The notes: a model not told the origin generated them from the sequence alone. A stretch of 64,000 nt of DNA from Microbacterium sp. T32 (GCF_001619615.1 NZ_LQQP01000020.1:1-64000), one strand, 5' to 3'. Shown: positions 26,343-37,329, counted from the stretch's first letter. Numbers and translations are program-made.

Positions 26343-26387
26343 GCCGACCAGCCTAGGATCCCCGTGTTTCGGGTTCGGACACGCAGA

Positions 26388-26423
26388 ACGGCCCCGACCC
26401 GCCGAAGCGGGACCGGGGCCGTA
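26388..26423 (-). terminator. Stem-loop after rplI
   Basis: ACGGCCCCG (26388-26396) pairs with CGGGGCCGT (26415-26423), and inner CCCGC/GCGGG extends the stem around a CGAA loop. It ends the ribosomal protein operon 11 bases past the rplI stop. Confidence 0.8.
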
Positions 26424-26434
26424 TCCGAAGCGAA

Positions 26435-26887
26435 TTACTTCGCGGCGACCACCTGGAGGGTGATCACGGCGGTGAGGTCGTCGCGGAGGCGAACGGTCGC
26501 CTCGTGCTCGCCCACCGACTTGATCGCCGAGGTGATCTGGATCTTGCGCTTGTCGAGCTCACCGAGACCGGCGGCCTTGACCGCGTCGGCGACGTCGCCC
26601 GTCTTGACGGACCCGAAGAGGCGACCCTCGGCACCGGCCTTGACGGCCAGCTTGACGGTGTTCGACTCGAGCGTGTTCTTCAGGGCCACGGCCTCTTCGT
26701 GGTCGTGGATCGCGCGGGACTCGCGAGCGGCGCGGATCGACGCGACCTGCTTCTCGCCACCGCGGCTCCAAGCCACGGCGAAGCCCTGCGGGATGAGGTA
26801 GTTGCGGGCGTACCCGTTCTTGACCTCGACAACGTCACCGGCGCTACCGAGCCCGGTGACCTCATTCGTGAGAATCAGCTTTGCCAT
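26435..26887 (-). CDS. rplI: 50S ribosomal protein bL9
   Basis: 150 aa, normal length. N-terminal RNA-binding domain with [21 protein letters not shown] and YLIPQGFAV, the long connecting helix, and the C-terminal domain with [17 protein letters not shown]. Last gene of rpsF-ssb-rpsR-rplI. Confidence 0.97.
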   Translation of the reverse strand: MAKLILTNEVTGLGSAGDVVEVKNGYARNYLIPQGFAVAWSRGGEKQVASIRAARESRAIHDHEEAVALKNTLESNTVKLAVKAGAEGRLFGSVKTGDVADAVKAAGLGELDKRKIQITSAIKSVGEHEATVRLRDDLTAVITLQVVAAK

Positions 26888-26897
26888 CGGGTGCTCC

Positions 26898-27152
26898 TTA
26901 GCGGCCGGCGCCGGCGTAGGGCAGGAGAGCCATCTCGCGCGCGTTCTTGATGGCGCGGGCGATCAGGCGCTGCTCCTGCACGGAGACACCGGTGATACGA
27001 CGGGCGCGGATCTTCCCGCGCTCCGAGATGAACTTGCGGAGGGTTGCGACGTCCTTGTAGTCGATGACGCCGACGCGGATCGCCTTCGCGGGGGCTGCGT
27101 TCTTCGCGCCCTTCCGCGGCTTGCGGCGGTCGCCAGTGGCCTTTCCAGCCAT
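26898..27152 (-). CDS. rpsR: 30S ribosomal protein bS18
   Basis: 84 aa from the ATG at 27152. Basic N-terminus and the conserved core [19 protein letters not shown] then [19 protein letters not shown]. The zinc-binding cysteines are absent, so this is the C-minus form common in actinobacteria. It sits 10 bases upstream of rplI. Confidence 0.96.
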   Translation of the reverse strand: MAGKATGDRRKPRKGAKNAAPAKAIRVGVIDYKDVATLRKFISERGKIRARRITGVSVQEQRLIARAIKNAREMALLPYAGAGR

Positions 27153-27253
27153 GCTTCCTTCTTTCGTGTGGATTCGGATGCCGGGGGCGCTTGCGGCGTC
27201 CGGACTCGGCATCCGGAATATCGGGGTTCGTCACGCCGTGAGGCGCAGCGAGA

Positions 27254-27757
27254 TCAGAACGGGGTGTCGTCTCCGTAGGAACCGGGAGTGCTCCAGGCGT
27301 CGGCGCCGCCCTGGCTCGACCCGGGGGTCGACCACGGCTCGTCGGAGCCCTGCTGCACCTGCGGGCGCCCGCCGCCACCGCCGCCGCCCGAAGAGGCGGC
27401 GCGGGTGACCTGGGCGGTCGCGTAGCGGAGCGAGGGGCCGATCTCGTCGACCTCCAGCTCGATCGAGGTGCGGTTGTTGCCCTCGCGGTCCTGGTACGAG
27501 CGCTGCTTCAGGCGACCGGTCGCGATGACGCGGGAGCCCTTCGTCAGCGATCCGGCGACGTGCTCGGCGAATTCGCGCCACACCGAGGCGCGCAGGAAGA
27601 GCGCCTCGCCGTCCTTCCACTCGTTCGCCTGACGGTCGAACGTGCGGGGGGTCGACGCGATGGTGAAGTTCGCCACCGGCAGCCCGTTCTGCGTGTACCG
27701 CAGCTCGGGGTCGGCCGTGAGGTTCCCCACGACGGTGATGACGGTTTCGCCGGCCAT
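27254..27757 (-). CDS. ssb: Single-stranded DNA-binding protein
   Basis: 167 aa. OB-fold with [46 protein letters not shown] and [16 protein letters not shown] glycine-rich linker follows, then a short acidic tip ending DDTPF that recruits partner proteins (usually DDDIPF). Encoded between rpsF and rpsR as in most bacteria. Confidence 0.96.
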   Translation of the reverse strand: MAGETVITVVGNLTADPELRYTQNGLPVANFTIASTPRTFDRQANEWKDGEALFLRASVWREFAEHVAGSLTKGSRVIATGRLKQRSYQDREGNNRTSIELEVDEIGPSLRYATAQVTRAASSGGGGGGGRPQVQQGSDEPWSTPGSSQGGADAWSTPGSYGDDTPF

Positions 27758-27762
27758 CGTCG

Positions 27763-28155
27763 TTACTTCGCAGCCTTCTCGGCGGACTCGACCTTGCGGG
27801 GAGCGGCGGCCTTGCGAGCGGCCTTCTCCTCGGAGCGCTTCGCCTCGGCGGCGACCTGCGCGATGGCTTCCTCGGCACGGAGGACCTTGGTGCGCATGAT
27901 CTGCTCGCTCAGCTTCAGCTGGCGGTCGAGCTCCTGCGTGGCCTCGCTCGTGGCGGTGAAGTCGACGACGGCGTAGATGCCCTCGTTCTTCTTCTTGATC
28001 TCGTAGGCCAGACGGCGGCGTCCCCAGACATCCACCTTCTCGATGGTTCCCCCATCGTTGGTGATGACCTTGAGGAACCCGTCGAGCTTCGGAGCGACCT
28101 GGCGCTCGTCGATCTCGGGGTCGAAGATGACCATGAGTTCGTACTGGTGCGTCAC
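27763..28155 (-). CDS. rpsF: 30S ribosomal protein bS6
   Basis: 130 aa. Core [36 protein letters not shown] and the RRM-like fold. A Lys/Ala-rich C-terminal extension (about 100-130) is typical of actinobacterial S6. First gene of the operon; its promoter should lie in 28156-28333. Confidence 0.96.
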   Translation of the reverse strand: MTHQYELMVIFDPEIDERQVAPKLDGFLKVITNDGGTIEKVDVWGRRRLAYEIKKKNEGIYAVVDFTATSEATQELDRQLKLSEQIMRTKVLRAEEAIAQVAAEAKRSEEKAARKAAAPRKVESAEKAAK

Positions 28156-28333
28156 TAACCCACCTCCTTCGGACTAGAACGGCTGACGGGCATTTCCCGG
28201 CAGCAGGAGGGTGTGGTGCACGTCGTCTCGGGCTTACACGCGCATGGGCGTCGCCAGACAACCTTCGTAGTCTAACGGATGCCACCCCGCAGCGGGAATC
28301 GAGCTTCGCCGACGCCCTCGGTAGCGTGGGGCC

Positions 28334-29422
28334 ATGAGCGGTACTCCCCCGGACACCTCAGCCCTGACCGCCCCGGTCGATCGCGCCGCCGTCCGCGCGT
28401 TCACCGCCCAGCTCCGCCGCGAGGGGAAGCTGAACAGCGTCGTCGTCGCCACGATCGGGTTGGTGGTGGTGGGCGGCATCCTTCTGGTGTCGGCGATCCT
28501 GATGGCATCCGTCGTGAGCTTCGCGCTCTTCGCCGACGACGGGCGGCCGAGCCCGGTCGGCATCGGCTTCCTGATCTTCTTCGCCGCGGTCATCGCCATG
28601 CTCGTGTTCGGATTGACGGCGATGTTCCGCGGCCGCGCGGTGCGCCGCTACCGACTCGCGCACTTCGCCGAGGCGAACGGACTGACGTGGTTCCCCGCCG
28701 TCCCGAGCCCCGACCTGCCCGGCATGATCTTCGCCGAGGGCCATTCGCGCGAGGCCACCGACGTGATCCACGGCCCGCGCCCGCGCTGGGTCGAGGTCGG
28801 CAACTACACGTACAAGACCGGCTCGGGGAAGAGCGAACAGACGCACAAGTGGGCCTACGTCATGCTGCGGCTCGACACCCCGCTCCCCCATATCGTCCTG
28901 GATGCCGTGGGCAACAACGGCCTGTTCGGGGCGTCGAACCTGCCGGCGACGTTCTCGCGCGACCAGCGGCTGAGCCTCGAGGGCGACTTCGACCAGCACT
29001 TCGCGCTGTACTGCCCGACCGGATACGAGCGCGACGCGCTGTACCTCTTCACCCCCGACGTCATGGCGCGGTTCATCGACAATGCCGCGGCGCTGGACGT
29101 CGAGATCATCGACGACCGGCTCTTCCTCTACGCGCGGCGCGAGCTCTCGACCCTCGACCCGGCCGTGTGGCAGTGGATCTTCGGAACGGTGGATGCCATC
29201 GACGCGAAGCTCGGACAGTGGGCGCGGTGGCGCGACGAGCGGTTGGCCGCGGCGCCGGCGCCCGTGGCATCCGGTGTCCCGCTCCTCACTCCCCCGCCCG
29301 TCGGGGTCGCGCGCGAGGGACGCCGCCTGCGCCGCGGCTTCTCGTGGGTGGGCGGCGTGCTCGCGGTGCTGGCGATCGGCTGGTGGCTGCTGACGGTGCT
29401 CTCGGACACGTTCTTCCGTTGA
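28334..29422 (+). CDS. Membrane protein of unknown function (three TM)
   Basis: 362 aa. Two TM helices near the N-terminus ([39 protein letters not shown]), a cytoplasmic domain of about 200 residues ([42 protein letters not shown] stretch, [20 protein letters not shown]), and a C-terminal TM helix ([17 protein letters not shown]). Resembles conserved hypothetical membrane proteins of Microbacteriaceae; no catalytic motif seen. Divergent from rpsF. Confidence 0.7.
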   Translation: MSGTPPDTSALTAPVDRAAVRAFTAQLRREGKLNSVVVATIGLVVVGGILLVSAILMASVVSFALFADDGRPSPVGIGFLIFFAAVIAMLVFGLTAMFRGRAVRRYRLAHFAEANGLTWFPAVPSPDLPGMIFAEGHSREATDVIHGPRPRWVEVGNYTYKTGSGKSEQTHKWAYVMLRLDTPLPHIVLDAVGNNGLFGASNLPATFSRDQRLSLEGDFDQHFALYCPTGYERDALYLFTPDVMARFIDNAAALDVEIIDDRLFLYARRELSTLDPAVWQWIFGTVDAIDAKLGQWARWRDERLAAAPAPVASGVPLLTPPPVGVAREGRRLRRGFSWVGGVLAVLAIGWWLLTVLSDTFFR

Positions 29423-29428
29423 TCCGGC

Positions 29429-29491
29429 GCGTGAGGGGTCAAAAACTGTCGCCTGAGCGGACGCGAAGCGACAGTTTTTGACCCCTCACGC
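29429..29491. terminator. Bidirectional terminator (perfect 24-bp inverted repeat)
   Basis: Arms at 29429-29452 and 29468-29491 match over all 24 bases, with a 15-base loop. A5 and T5 runs lie inside the arms. It sits between the convergent membrane-protein gene and the peptide ABC gene. Unusually long and perfect for a terminator, so a mobile palindromic element is possible. Confidence 0.75.
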
Positions 29492-29494
29492 GGG

Positions 29495-31174
29495 TCAGCG
29501 CCGCCAGAGCTCCCGACGCTGCTCCTGGGCGACCGGGTCGGGCACCGGGAGGGATGCCAGCAGCCGCTTCGTGTAGTCGTCGGTGGGCTCCGTGAGCACC
29601 TGCACCGTCGTGCCCTGCTCGCGGATCACGCCCTGCCGGAGCACGACGATGCGGTCGGCCACCTCGTCGACGACCGCGAGGTCGTGGCTGATGAAGAGGC
29701 ACGCGAAGCCGAACTCTTTCTGCAGCTGCGCGAACAGCTGCAGCACGCGGGCCTGCACCGACACGTCGAGCGCCGAGGTCGGCTCGTCCGCGATGAGCAG
29801 CTTCGGGTCGAGCGCGAGCGCCCGGGCCAGGGACGCGCGCTGACGCTGGCCGCCCGACAGCTCGTGCGGGTACCGGTCGCCGAACGCGGTCGGGAGCTGG
29901 ACGGCATCCAGGAGTTCGTTCACGCGCGCACGCGCGGCGCGGGCCCCGGACGCGCGCCGGTGCACCAGGAGCGGCTCGGCGATGCACTCGGCGATCGTGA
30001 GGAGCGGGTTGAAGCTCGTCGCCGGGTCCTGGAACACGAAGCCGATGTCGGGGCGGGTCTTCGCGAGGGCGCGGGGCTTCGCGCCGCGCATCTCTGTACC
30101 GAGCACCTTGAGCGATCCGCCGACGACGGAGGTGAGGCCCACCATCGCGCGGCCGATCGTGGTCTTGCCCGAGCCCGACTCGCCGACGAGACCGAGCACT
30201 TCGCCGGGACCGATCCAGAAGTCCACGCCCTTCACGGCGATGACGCCGGTCGTGCCGAAGCGCCCCGGGTAGCCGATCTCGACCTTCTCGGCCACGACCA
30301 GGCTGCCCTCGGGCGGCGCGGTCGGGGCGGGGGTGTCGAGCTTCTGCTCCGCGCTCTTCCCACGACCGACGTGCGGCACGGCGGCCAACAGCTCGCGCGT
30401 GTACTGCTGCTGCGGAGCGGCGAACAGCTCGCGCACGGGCGCCTGCTCGACGATGTCGCCGCGGTACATCACGATGACCCGGTCGGCGAGGTCGGCGACC
30501 ACGCCCATGTTGTGGGTGATGAGCACGATCGTCGCGCCGAACTCGTCGCGGCAGGTGCGCAGCAGCTCGAGGATCTCGGCCTGCACCGTGACATCGAGGG
30601 CCGTGGTCGGCTCGTCGGCGATGATGAGGCCCGCGTTGAGCACGAGCGCCATGGCGATCACGACGCGCTGCTTCTGCCCGCCCGAGAACTGGTGCGGGTA
30701 GTCGTCGACGCGCTTCTCGGGATTCGGGATGCCGACCCGGCGCAGGATGTCGACGGCCTGGGTCTTCGCTTCGGCGCGCGACAGCTTGCCGTGGGCGCGC
30801 AGGCCCTCGGCGATCTGCCACCCCACGGTGTACACGGGGTTCAGCGCGGTCGAGGGCTCCTGGAACACCATCGCGGCGTCGTGTCCGCGCATCGCGCGCA
30901 GCTGCGCGTGGGTCGCGTGGACGATGTCGGTCTCGTCGCCGTCGCGCCCGCGGACGATCACGGCGCCCGACAGGGTCGCGGTCTCGGGCAGCAGCCCCAG
31001 CAGCGTGTTGGCCGTGACGGTCTTGCCCGACCCGGACTCGCCGACGATCGCGAGCACCTCGCCGGCGTGCGCCTCGAGCGAGATGCCGTTGATGGCCGCG
31101 ACGGGCTCGCCGTCGGTGGCGAAGGTGACCCGCAGGTCGTCGATGCGGGCGACGGGCGCGGTGGTGCCGGTCAT
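29495..31174 (-). CDS. Peptide ABC transporter, fused DppD-DppF ATPase
   Basis: 559 aa, two complete ATPase domains in one chain. N-half: Walker [10 protein letters not shown], signature [15 protein letters not shown], Walker [13 protein letters not shown]-half: [36 protein letters not shown]. Oligopeptide signature regions (oligo_HPY) follow each half. The ATG at 31174 overlaps the permease stop (ATGA); longer frames are shadows. Drives import through the two permeases. Confidence 0.92.
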   Translation of the reverse strand: MTGTTAPVARIDDLRVTFATDGEPVAAINGISLEAHAGEVLAIVGESGSGKTVTANTLLGLLPETATLSGAVIVRGRDGDETDIVHATHAQLRAMRGHDAAMVFQEPSTALNPVYTVGWQIAEGLRAHGKLSRAEAKTQAVDILRRVGIPNPEKRVDDYPHQFSGGQKQRVVIAMALVLNAGLIIADEPTTALDVTVQAEILELLRTCRDEFGATIVLITHNMGVVADLADRVIVMYRGDIVEQAPVRELFAAPQQQYTRELLAAVPHVGRGKSAEQKLDTPAPTAPPEGSLVVAEKVEIGYPGRFGTTGVIAVKGVDFWIGPGEVLGLVGESGSGKTTIGRAMVGLTSVVGGSLKVLGTEMRGAKPRALAKTRPDIGFVFQDPATSFNPLLTIAECIAEPLLVHRRASGARAARARVNELLDAVQLPTAFGDRYPHELSGGQRQRASLARALALDPKLLIADEPTSALDVSVQARVLQLFAQLQKEFGFACLFISHDLAVVDEVADRIVVLRQGVIREQGTTVQVLTEPTDDYTKRLLASLPVPDPVAQEQRRELWRR

Positions 31175-32235
31175 GAGGGGCTCCCCTCGGAAGAAGTGGA
31201 TGCCGGCGGCCCGGCGGGAGCGGCGGTCGCCGAGGTCGGAGCCGGGGCGGGGTCGACCGCGGTGACGGGCGCCGGGGCGCCTCCGGCGCGGCGGCGCGTG
31301 CGCAGGCGCGGGTCGCTGAGGTCGTTGAGGCTCTCGCCGACGAGCGTGATGCCGAGTACGGCGAGGACGATCGCGACGCCCGGCGGGACGGCCGTCCACC
31401 AGATGCCGCTCGTCACGTCGCTGACCGAGCGGTTGAGGTCGTAGCCCCACTCCGCCGCGGCCGTGGCCTCGATGCCGAAGCCGAGGAAGCCGAGGCCCGC
31501 GAGGGTCAGGAGCGCCTCCGAGGCGTTGAGCGTCACGACGACCGGTAGCGAGCGCGTGGAGTTGCGCAGCACGTGACGGAGCAGGATGCGCGCGGTCGGC
31601 ACACCGATCACGCGGGCCGACTCGACGAACGGCTCCGCCTTCACGCGCACCACCTCGGCGCGGATCACGCGGAAGTACTGCGGCACGAAGACCACCGTGA
31701 TCGAGATCGCGGTGGCGAGGATGCCGCCCCACAGCGTCGACTGCCCGCGCGTGATCGCGATGGACATCACGATCGCGAGGAGCAGCGACGGGAAGGCGTA
31801 GATCGCGTCGGCCAGCACCACGAGGATCCGGTCGATCCATCCACCGAAGTAGCCGCTGACCAGCCCCAAGAAGATGCCGAGGAAGATCGAGAAGACGATC
31901 GCGCAGAGGATCACCAGCAACGCGGTCTGCGCACCCCAGATCACGCGGGACAGCACGTCGTACCCGCCGACCGTGGTGCCGAGGAGGTTCATCGCGCTCG
32001 GCGCCTGCTGCGTGCCGAACTTCACGCCATTCGCCTCCTGCTGCGCGAAGCCGTAGGGGGCGAGGAGCGGCGCGAGAGCCGCGACGAGCACGAAGACGAT
32101 CGTGATCACCAGGCCGATCACGAGCATCGTGCGCTGCAGGCCGACGCTGCGACGCAGGTGCGACACGATCGGCAGACGGTCCCGCAGCGGGACCTTGCGC
32201 TCGGTCAGGGCCGCGGGGGTCGTGGCATCCGTCAT
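31171..32235 (-). CDS. Peptide ABC transporter permease (DppC type)
   Basis: 354 aa. TM1 near residue 40, then the binding-protein-dependent permease domain with the EAA-type loop ([20 protein letters not shown]). The C-terminal Pro/Ala-rich extension (about 320-354) is unusual. It lies one base after the DppB stop. Confidence 0.9.
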   Translation of the reverse strand: MTDATTPAALTERKVPLRDRLPIVSHLRRSVGLQRTMLVIGLVITIVFVLVAALAPLLAPYGFAQQEANGVKFGTQQAPSAMNLLGTTVGGYDVLSRVIWGAQTALLVILCAIVFSIFLGIFLGLVSGYFGGWIDRILVVLADAIYAFPSLLLAIVMSIAITRGQSTLWGGILATAISITVVFVPQYFRVIRAEVVRVKAEPFVESARVIGVPTARILLRHVLRNSTRSLPVVVTLNASEALLTLAGLGFLGFGIEATAAAEWGYDLNRSVSDVTSGIWWTAVPPGVAIVLAVLGITLVGESLNDLSDPRLRTRRRAGGAPAPVTAVDPAPAPTSATAAPAGPPASTSSEGSPS

Positions 32236-32236
32236 G

Positions 32237-33310
32237 TCAGTACCTCACTCGCGGGTCGATGATCGCCGCGATGACGTCGACGAGGAAGTTCGTGACCGCG
32301 ACGATCAGCGCGATCATCACGACGATGCCCTGCACCGCCACGAAGTCGCGCGCCTTCAGGTACTCGCTGAGCATGAAGCCCAGCCCCTTCCACTCGAACG
32401 TGGTCTCGGTGAGCACCGCGCCACCGAGCAGCAGGGCGATCTGCAGTCCGATCACCGTGATGATCGGGATGAGCGCGGGACGGTACGCGTGCTTCGTCAC
32501 CAGGCGGAACTCCCCCACGCCGCGCGACCGCGCCGAGGTGACGTACTGCGCGCCGAGCGTGCCGATCACGTTGGTGCGCACGAGGCGCAGGAAGATGCCG
32601 GCGGTGAGGATGCCGAGCGCCAGACCCGGCAGGATCGCGTGGGTCAGCACGTCGCCCACCGCGGCTCCGTCGCCGAGGCGGATGGCATCCAGGAGATATA
32701 TGCCGCTGGGGTTATCGAGGCCCTGGAGCTTCAGCTCGGTGCGGGTGCTGGCGCGACCGGCGACCGGCAGCACGCTCAGCCACACCGCGAAGACGAGCTT
32801 GAGCAGGAGGCCGACGAAGAAGATCGGGGTGGCGTAGCCGAGGATCGCGCCGATGCGCAGCACCGCGTCGGGCCAGCGGTCGCGGCGGTAGGCGGCGAGA
32901 AGACCGAACGGGATGCCGACCAGCAGCGCCACGACGAGCGCGTAGATCGCAAGCTCGAGAGTGGCCGAGCCGTATTGGAGCAGGATGCCGAGGACCGGAC
33001 GGTTGTCGGTCAGCGTGGTGCCGAAGTCGCCGCGCAGCACTCCCCAGATGTACTCGAAGTACTGCTCGTAGAGAGGCCGGTCGTAACCCGCCTCATGGAT
33101 GCGCTCCGCGAGCTGGTCCGGTGGGAGGCGCCCTCCGAGCGCGGCGGTGATCGGGTCGCCCGTGACCCGCATGAGCAGGAACACCACGGTCACGAGGATG
33201 AAGACCGTGGGGATGATCAGCACGAGGCGGACGAGGATGTAGCGCCAGAGACCGCCGCCCTTCGGGGCGACGGGCGCAGCGATGACGGGGGCGTCGACGG
33301 CGGTGGCCAT
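32237..33310 (-). CDS. Peptide ABC transporter permease (DppB type)
   Basis: 357 aa. N-terminal TM (YILVRLVLIIPTVFILVTVVF), the DppB N-domain (RVTGDPITAALGGRLPPDQL), and the permease core with EAA loop (TSARSRGVGEFRLVTKHAYR). Follows the binding-protein gene after a stem-loop. Confidence 0.92.
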   Translation of the reverse strand: MATAVDAPVIAAPVAPKGGGLWRYILVRLVLIIPTVFILVTVVFLLMRVTGDPITAALGGRLPPDQLAERIHEAGYDRPLYEQYFEYIWGVLRGDFGTTLTDNRPVLGILLQYGSATLELAIYALVVALLVGIPFGLLAAYRRDRWPDAVLRIGAILGYATPIFFVGLLLKLVFAVWLSVLPVAGRASTRTELKLQGLDNPSGIYLLDAIRLGDGAAVGDVLTHAILPGLALGILTAGIFLRLVRTNVIGTLGAQYVTSARSRGVGEFRLVTKHAYRPALIPIITVIGLQIALLLGGAVLTETTFEWKGLGFMLSEYLKARDFVAVQGIVVMIALIVAVTNFLVDVIAAIIDPRVRY

Positions 33311-33334
33311 GGGAACCTAACGAGAGGAACGCAG

Positions 33335-33368
33335 CGGGTGCCCGGCCCCGCGAGGGACCGGGCACCCG
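33335..33368 (-). terminator. Intercistronic stem-loop between binding protein and permease
   Basis: CGGGTGCCCGG (33335-33345) pairs perfectly with CCGGGCACCCG (33358-33368). In this position such stems usually limit read-through and protect the 3' end of the abundant binding-protein mRNA. Confidence 0.7.
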
Positions 33369-33375
33369 GCGTCGA

Positions 33376-35007
33376 TTACTTGTTCAGCGGGGCGTAGCGG
33401 AACTTGAAGGAACCGTCGAGGACGGCGCCCTTCACGCTCGAGCCGACGATCGCGACCTGCTTGCCCTGGAGCAGCGGGAGGGTCGAGAGGTCGGCAGCGA
33501 CGGCGTCCTGGATCTTGCCGATCTCGTCCTCGCGCGTGGCCTTGTCGGTCTGCGTCGCCTGGTCGACGATCATCTTCTGGACGTCGGCGTTGTCGTAGTG
33601 GTTGCCGAGGAAGTTGTCCAGGGAGAAGAACGGGGTCAGGTAGTTGTCGGCATCCGAGTAGTCCGGGAACCAGCCGAGCTGGTAGGCGGGGTACACGTCG
33701 GCGACGCGGTCCTTGGTGTACTGCACCCACTCGGTCTGCGCGAGGTTCACGGTGAACAGACCGTCCTTCTCGAGCTGCGCCTTCACCGCGGCATACTCGT
33801 CACCCGACGAGGGGCCGTAGTGGTCGCCGTTGTACTGCAGGTTCAGCGTGACGGGCGTCGTGATCCCGGCAGCCTCGAGCGTGGCCTTGGCCTTCGCGGC
33901 ATCCGGGGCGCCGTTGCCGTCGCCGTACAGACCCTTGAGCGCCTCGTTGGCGCCCGCGAGACCCTGCGGAACGTAGGAGTAGAGCGGCGAGTAGGTGTCC
34001 TTGTAGACGTCGGTCGCGATCGCCTGGCGGTCGATCAGGTCGGCCGCGGCCTGACGGACGGCGAGCGACTTGGCGGCGTCGGCCTCGGGGGTCTTCGCGC
34101 CGAAGGGCATGGTGTCGAAGTTGAAGACGATGTAGCGGATCTCGCCACCGGGGCCGTCGACGACCTTGACCGCGTCGTTCTTCGACAGGTCGTCGATGTC
34201 GGTCGCGCTGAGGCTGCGGTACGCGACGTCGATCGCACCCGACTGCACGTCGAGCTTCAGGTTCGAGGCGTCGGCGTAGTACTTCGCCGAGATGCCGCCG
34301 TTCGCGGGCTTGGGCAGCGAGCCCTGGTAGTCGGCGTACGGCGTGTAGGAGATGAGCTCGTTCAGCTTGTACGAGTCGATCGTGTACTGACCGGCGAAAG
34401 CCTTGCCCTCGACGATGGTGTCGTCCGGCGTGACGGCGTCGGCGGAGAAGACCTCTTCGTCGACGATCGGGGCGGCCGGGCTCGACAGGATCTGCGGCCA
34501 GACCTGGTCGTTGCCGTTCTTCAGCGTGAAGACGACGGTGGTGTCGTCGGGAGTCGAGACGCTGTCGAGGTTGCCGAGCAGCGACGACGGGCCGTTGGGG
34601 TCGGCGATCTTGACCTGGCGGTCGAACGAGAACTTCACGTCGGACGACGTGAGGTCGTGGCCGTTGGCGAACTTCAGGCCCGACTTGAGCTTGACCGTGT
34701 ACTCGGTCGGCGAGGTGAACTCGGCCGACTCGGCGATGTCGGGGGTGACCTCCGACGTGCCGTACTGGCTGTTGAGGAGGAACGGGTAGACCTGGGTCAT
34801 CACGGCGAACGAACCGTTGTCGTATGAGCCGGCCGGGTCGATCGAGCTGATCTTGTCCGTCGTGCCGATGACGAGCGGGTCGGTCGAGCCGCTGTCCGAG
34901 CCGTTGTCTCCCCCACCGGCGGAGCAGCCCGCCAGGACGAGAGCCGAGACGCCGACGGCGCCGAGAGCGAGGCCGAGACGGCCTCGACCACTGTTGTGCA
35001 GTGTCAT
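33376..35007 (-). CDS. Peptide ABC transporter substrate-binding lipoprotein
   Basis: 543 aa, family 5 extracellular solute-binding protein. Lipobox LVLAGC near residue 26; conserved VIGTTDKISSIDPAGSYDNG, FANGHDLTSSDVKFSFDR, and GIRYIVFNFDT-like EIRYIVFNFDTMPFG. The ATG at 35007 has an AGAGGTAACTCC leader. Captures peptides (or nickel/opines in related proteins) for the importer encoded downstream. Confidence 0.92.
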   Translation of the reverse strand: MTLHNSGRGRLGLALGAVGVSALVLAGCSAGGGDNGSDSGSTDPLVIGTTDKISSIDPAGSYDNGSFAVMTQVYPFLLNSQYGTSEVTPDIAESAEFTSPTEYTVKLKSGLKFANGHDLTSSDVKFSFDRQVKIADPNGPSSLLGNLDSVSTPDDTTVVFTLKNGNDQVWPQILSSPAAPIVDEEVFSADAVTPDDTIVEGKAFAGQYTIDSYKLNELISYTPYADYQGSLPKPANGGISAKYYADASNLKLDVQSGAIDVAYRSLSATDIDDLSKNDAVKVVDGPGGEIRYIVFNFDTMPFGAKTPEADAAKSLAVRQAAADLIDRQAIATDVYKDTYSPLYSYVPQGLAGANEALKGLYGDGNGAPDAAKAKATLEAAGITTPVTLNLQYNGDHYGPSSGDEYAAVKAQLEKDGLFTVNLAQTEWVQYTKDRVADVYPAYQLGWFPDYSDADNYLTPFFSLDNFLGNHYDNADVQKMIVDQATQTDKATREDEIGKIQDAVAADLSTLPLLQGKQVAIVGSSVKGAVLDGSFKFRYAPLNK

Positions 35008-35206
35008 GGAGTTACCTCTGCTGTGAAGTGTCGATCGCGACAAGTGCCGCAGTCCTCCGGACATCCTTGTCGCCGGGAGGCCACACACCAACTCTTGGCC
35101 TGTCTTTTTACGATAACGAAACCTCGGACATTCTCCGGTTGCCCGGATGCCGCGTCGGAGATGTTCCGGGCGAGAGCGCTCCCGGCGGTGAGCTCTCGCC
35201 GGCCGG

Positions 35207-35956
35207 TCAGTGCGCCGACCAGCCGCCGTCCATCACGTAGCTCGTGCCGGTGACCATCGCGGAATCCGGTCCGGCCAACCACAGCGCGAGTGACGCGACC
35301 TCGGACGGCTCGACGAGCCGCTTGATCGCGGCATCCTTCAGCAAGACCGTCTCGAGCACCTCGGACTCCGGGATGCCATGTGCCCGCGCCTGGTCCGCGA
35401 GCTGCTTCTCGACGAGCGGCGAACGCACGTAGCCGGGGTCGATGCAGACGCTGGTGACGCCGTGGCGCGCGCCCTCGAGGGCCGTGGTCTTGGAGAGTCC
35501 CTCGAGTCCGTGCTTCGCGGTGACGTACGCGGACTTGTATTCCGATGCGCGTATACCGTGCACGCTCGACACGTTGAGCACCCGGCCGAAGCCGCGCTCG
35601 TACATCCCGGGGAGGGCCGCGCGGATGAGGAGGAACGGCGCCTCGAGCATCAGTCGCAGCATGAACGAGAAGCGCTCGGGGGCGAAGTCCTCGATCGGGC
35701 TCACGTGCTGGATGCCGGCGTTGTTGACGAGGATGTCGACGTCGAGGCTCAGGTCGGCCAGGGCCGCCGTGTCCGACAGGTCGACCGCCCACGCGCGGCC
35801 GCCGATCTCGGCGGCGAGGGCTTCTGCGCCCTCGGCGTTGAGATCGGCGACCGTGACGGTGGCGCCCGCCTCGGCGAACGCGCGCGCGATCGCCGCTCCG
35901 ATGCCGCTGGCACCGCCGGTGACGAGGGCGCGACGCCCGCTGAGGTCGATGCTCAT
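35207..35956 (-). CDS. 3-Hydroxybutyrate dehydrogenase-like SDR
   Basis: 249 aa classical SDR. Cofactor motif TGGASGIG, NNAG (VNNAGIQHVSPIEDF), catalytic Ser in NVSSVHG, YVTAK (Y-x-x-x-K), and the PGYVRSPLVEKQ segment characteristic of D-3-hydroxybutyrate dehydrogenases. Cytoplasmic, NAD-dependent oxidation to acetoacetate is the likely reaction. Five bases after the transporter gene, forming an uptake-and-oxidation operon. Confidence 0.85.
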   Translation of the reverse strand: MSIDLSGRRALVTGGASGIGAAIARAFAEAGATVTVADLNAEGAEALAAEIGGRAWAVDLSDTAALADLSLDVDILVNNAGIQHVSPIEDFAPERFSFMLRLMLEAPFLLIRAALPGMYERGFGRVLNVSSVHGIRASEYKSAYVTAKHGLEGLSKTTALEGARHGVTSVCIDPGYVRSPLVEKQLADQARAHGIPESEVLETVLLKDAAIKRLVEPSEVASLALWLAGPDSAMVTGTSYVMDGGWSAH

Positions 35957-35961
35957 GTGTC

Positions 35962-37329
35962 CTACTTTCCCCGCGCGGCGAGCTGGGCGTCCGCGGCGTC
36001 GATGTCGCGCAGCGAGATGCCCCGCGTCTCCTTCAGTGACAGTACGGCGATCGCCGTGACCACGCAGGCCGCCACGATGTACAGCGCGATCGGCAGCCAC
36101 GACCCGGTGTCCTTGAGCCACTGCGTCGCGAGGATCGGGGCGAGCGACCCCGCGAGGATCGCCGTGACCTGGGCGCCGAGCGAGACGCCCGAGTAGCGCA
36201 TGCGCGTCGGGAACAGCTCGGCCATGACCGCCGGCTGCGGCGCGTACATGCCGGCGTGGAACACGAGTCCGAGCGCCACGGCGGCGACGATGACGACGGG
36301 GTTCAGCGTGTCGAACATCGGGAAGGCGAAGAACGCCCAGGCCGCGCTGAGGATCGCGCCGGTGAGGTACACGGGCTTGCGGCCGATGCGGTCGGCGAGG
36401 CGCCCGATCGGGGGGATCACGGCGAAATGGATGATGTGCGCGATCAGCAGCGCGAGGAGCAGCTGGCTCGTGTCGTACGAGTGCACGACCTTCAGATACA
36501 CGATCGAGAAACTGACGACGATGTAGTAGACGATGTTCTCCGCGAAGCGCACGCCCATCGCCTGGACGACTCCCTTCGGGTAGCGGCGCAGCACCTCGAC
36601 GACGCCGAACGACGTCGCCTTCTCCTGCTCGACCTGCTTCTTGGCCTCGAGGAAGATCGGTGCCTCCTCGACGTGCGTGCGGATGTAGAAGCCGACCAGC
36701 ACGATCACGGCCGAGAGCCAGAACGCGACGCGCCAGCCCCAGTCGAGGAACGCGGCGGGGGAGAGGGCGAACGACATGATCAGCAGGACCGTCGTCGCAA
36801 GAAGATTGCCGACCGGAACCGCGGCCTGCGGCCAGCTCGCCCAGAACGCGCGCGAGCGGTTCGGGCTCTGCTCGGCGACCAGCAGGACGGCACCGCCCCA
36901 CTCACCGCCGACCGCGAAGCCCTGGATGAAGCGCAGCGCGACGAGCATCGCGGGCGCCCAGTACCCGACGGTCGCGAAGCCGGGGAGGCATCCCATCAGG
37001 AAGGTGGCCGCGCCGACGATGATGATCGTCGCCTGCAGCGTCGGCTTGCGGCCGAACCGGTCACCGATCTGCCCGAAGACGATGCCGCCCAGGGGGCGCG
37101 CGACGAAGCCGACCGCGTACGTGACGAAGGCGGCGATGATGCCGTCGAGCGGTGAGCCCGACGACGGGAAGAAGTACGTGCCGAAGACGAGGCTCGCGGC
37201 GGTGGCGTAGAGGAAGAACTCGTACCACTCGACGACGGTGCCGGCCATGGAGGCGGCGACGACGCGGCGGATCTTGCTGGTCGAGATTTCGGGGGAGGCG
37301 CTGCGTTGCGCGGTGGTGGGGGATTCCAT
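35962..37329 (-). CDS. MFS transporter, metabolite:H+ symporter (MHS) type
   Basis: 455 aa, twelve TM. ASMAGTVVEWYEFFLYATA and GQIGDRFGRKPTL are MHS signatures (KgtP/ShiA/ProP group); the second half repeats GRLADRIGRKPVYL. AAGGAG precedes the ATG at 37329. Likely imports a carboxylate such as 3-hydroxybutyrate for the coupled dehydrogenase. Divergent from LysR. Confidence 0.9.
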   Translation of the reverse strand: MESPTTAQRSASPEISTSKIRRVVAASMAGTVVEWYEFFLYATAASLVFGTYFFPSSGSPLDGIIAAFVTYAVGFVARPLGGIVFGQIGDRFGRKPTLQATIIIVGAATFLMGCLPGFATVGYWAPAMLVALRFIQGFAVGGEWGGAVLLVAEQSPNRSRAFWASWPQAAVPVGNLLATTVLLIMSFALSPAAFLDWGWRVAFWLSAVIVLVGFYIRTHVEEAPIFLEAKKQVEQEKATSFGVVEVLRRYPKGVVQAMGVRFAENIVYYIVVSFSIVYLKVVHSYDTSQLLLALLIAHIIHFAVIPPIGRLADRIGRKPVYLTGAILSAAWAFFAFPMFDTLNPVVIVAAVALGLVFHAGMYAPQPAVMAELFPTRMRYSGVSLGAQVTAILAGSLAPILATQWLKDTGSWLPIALYIVAACVVTAIAVLSLKETRGISLRDIDAADAQLAARGK

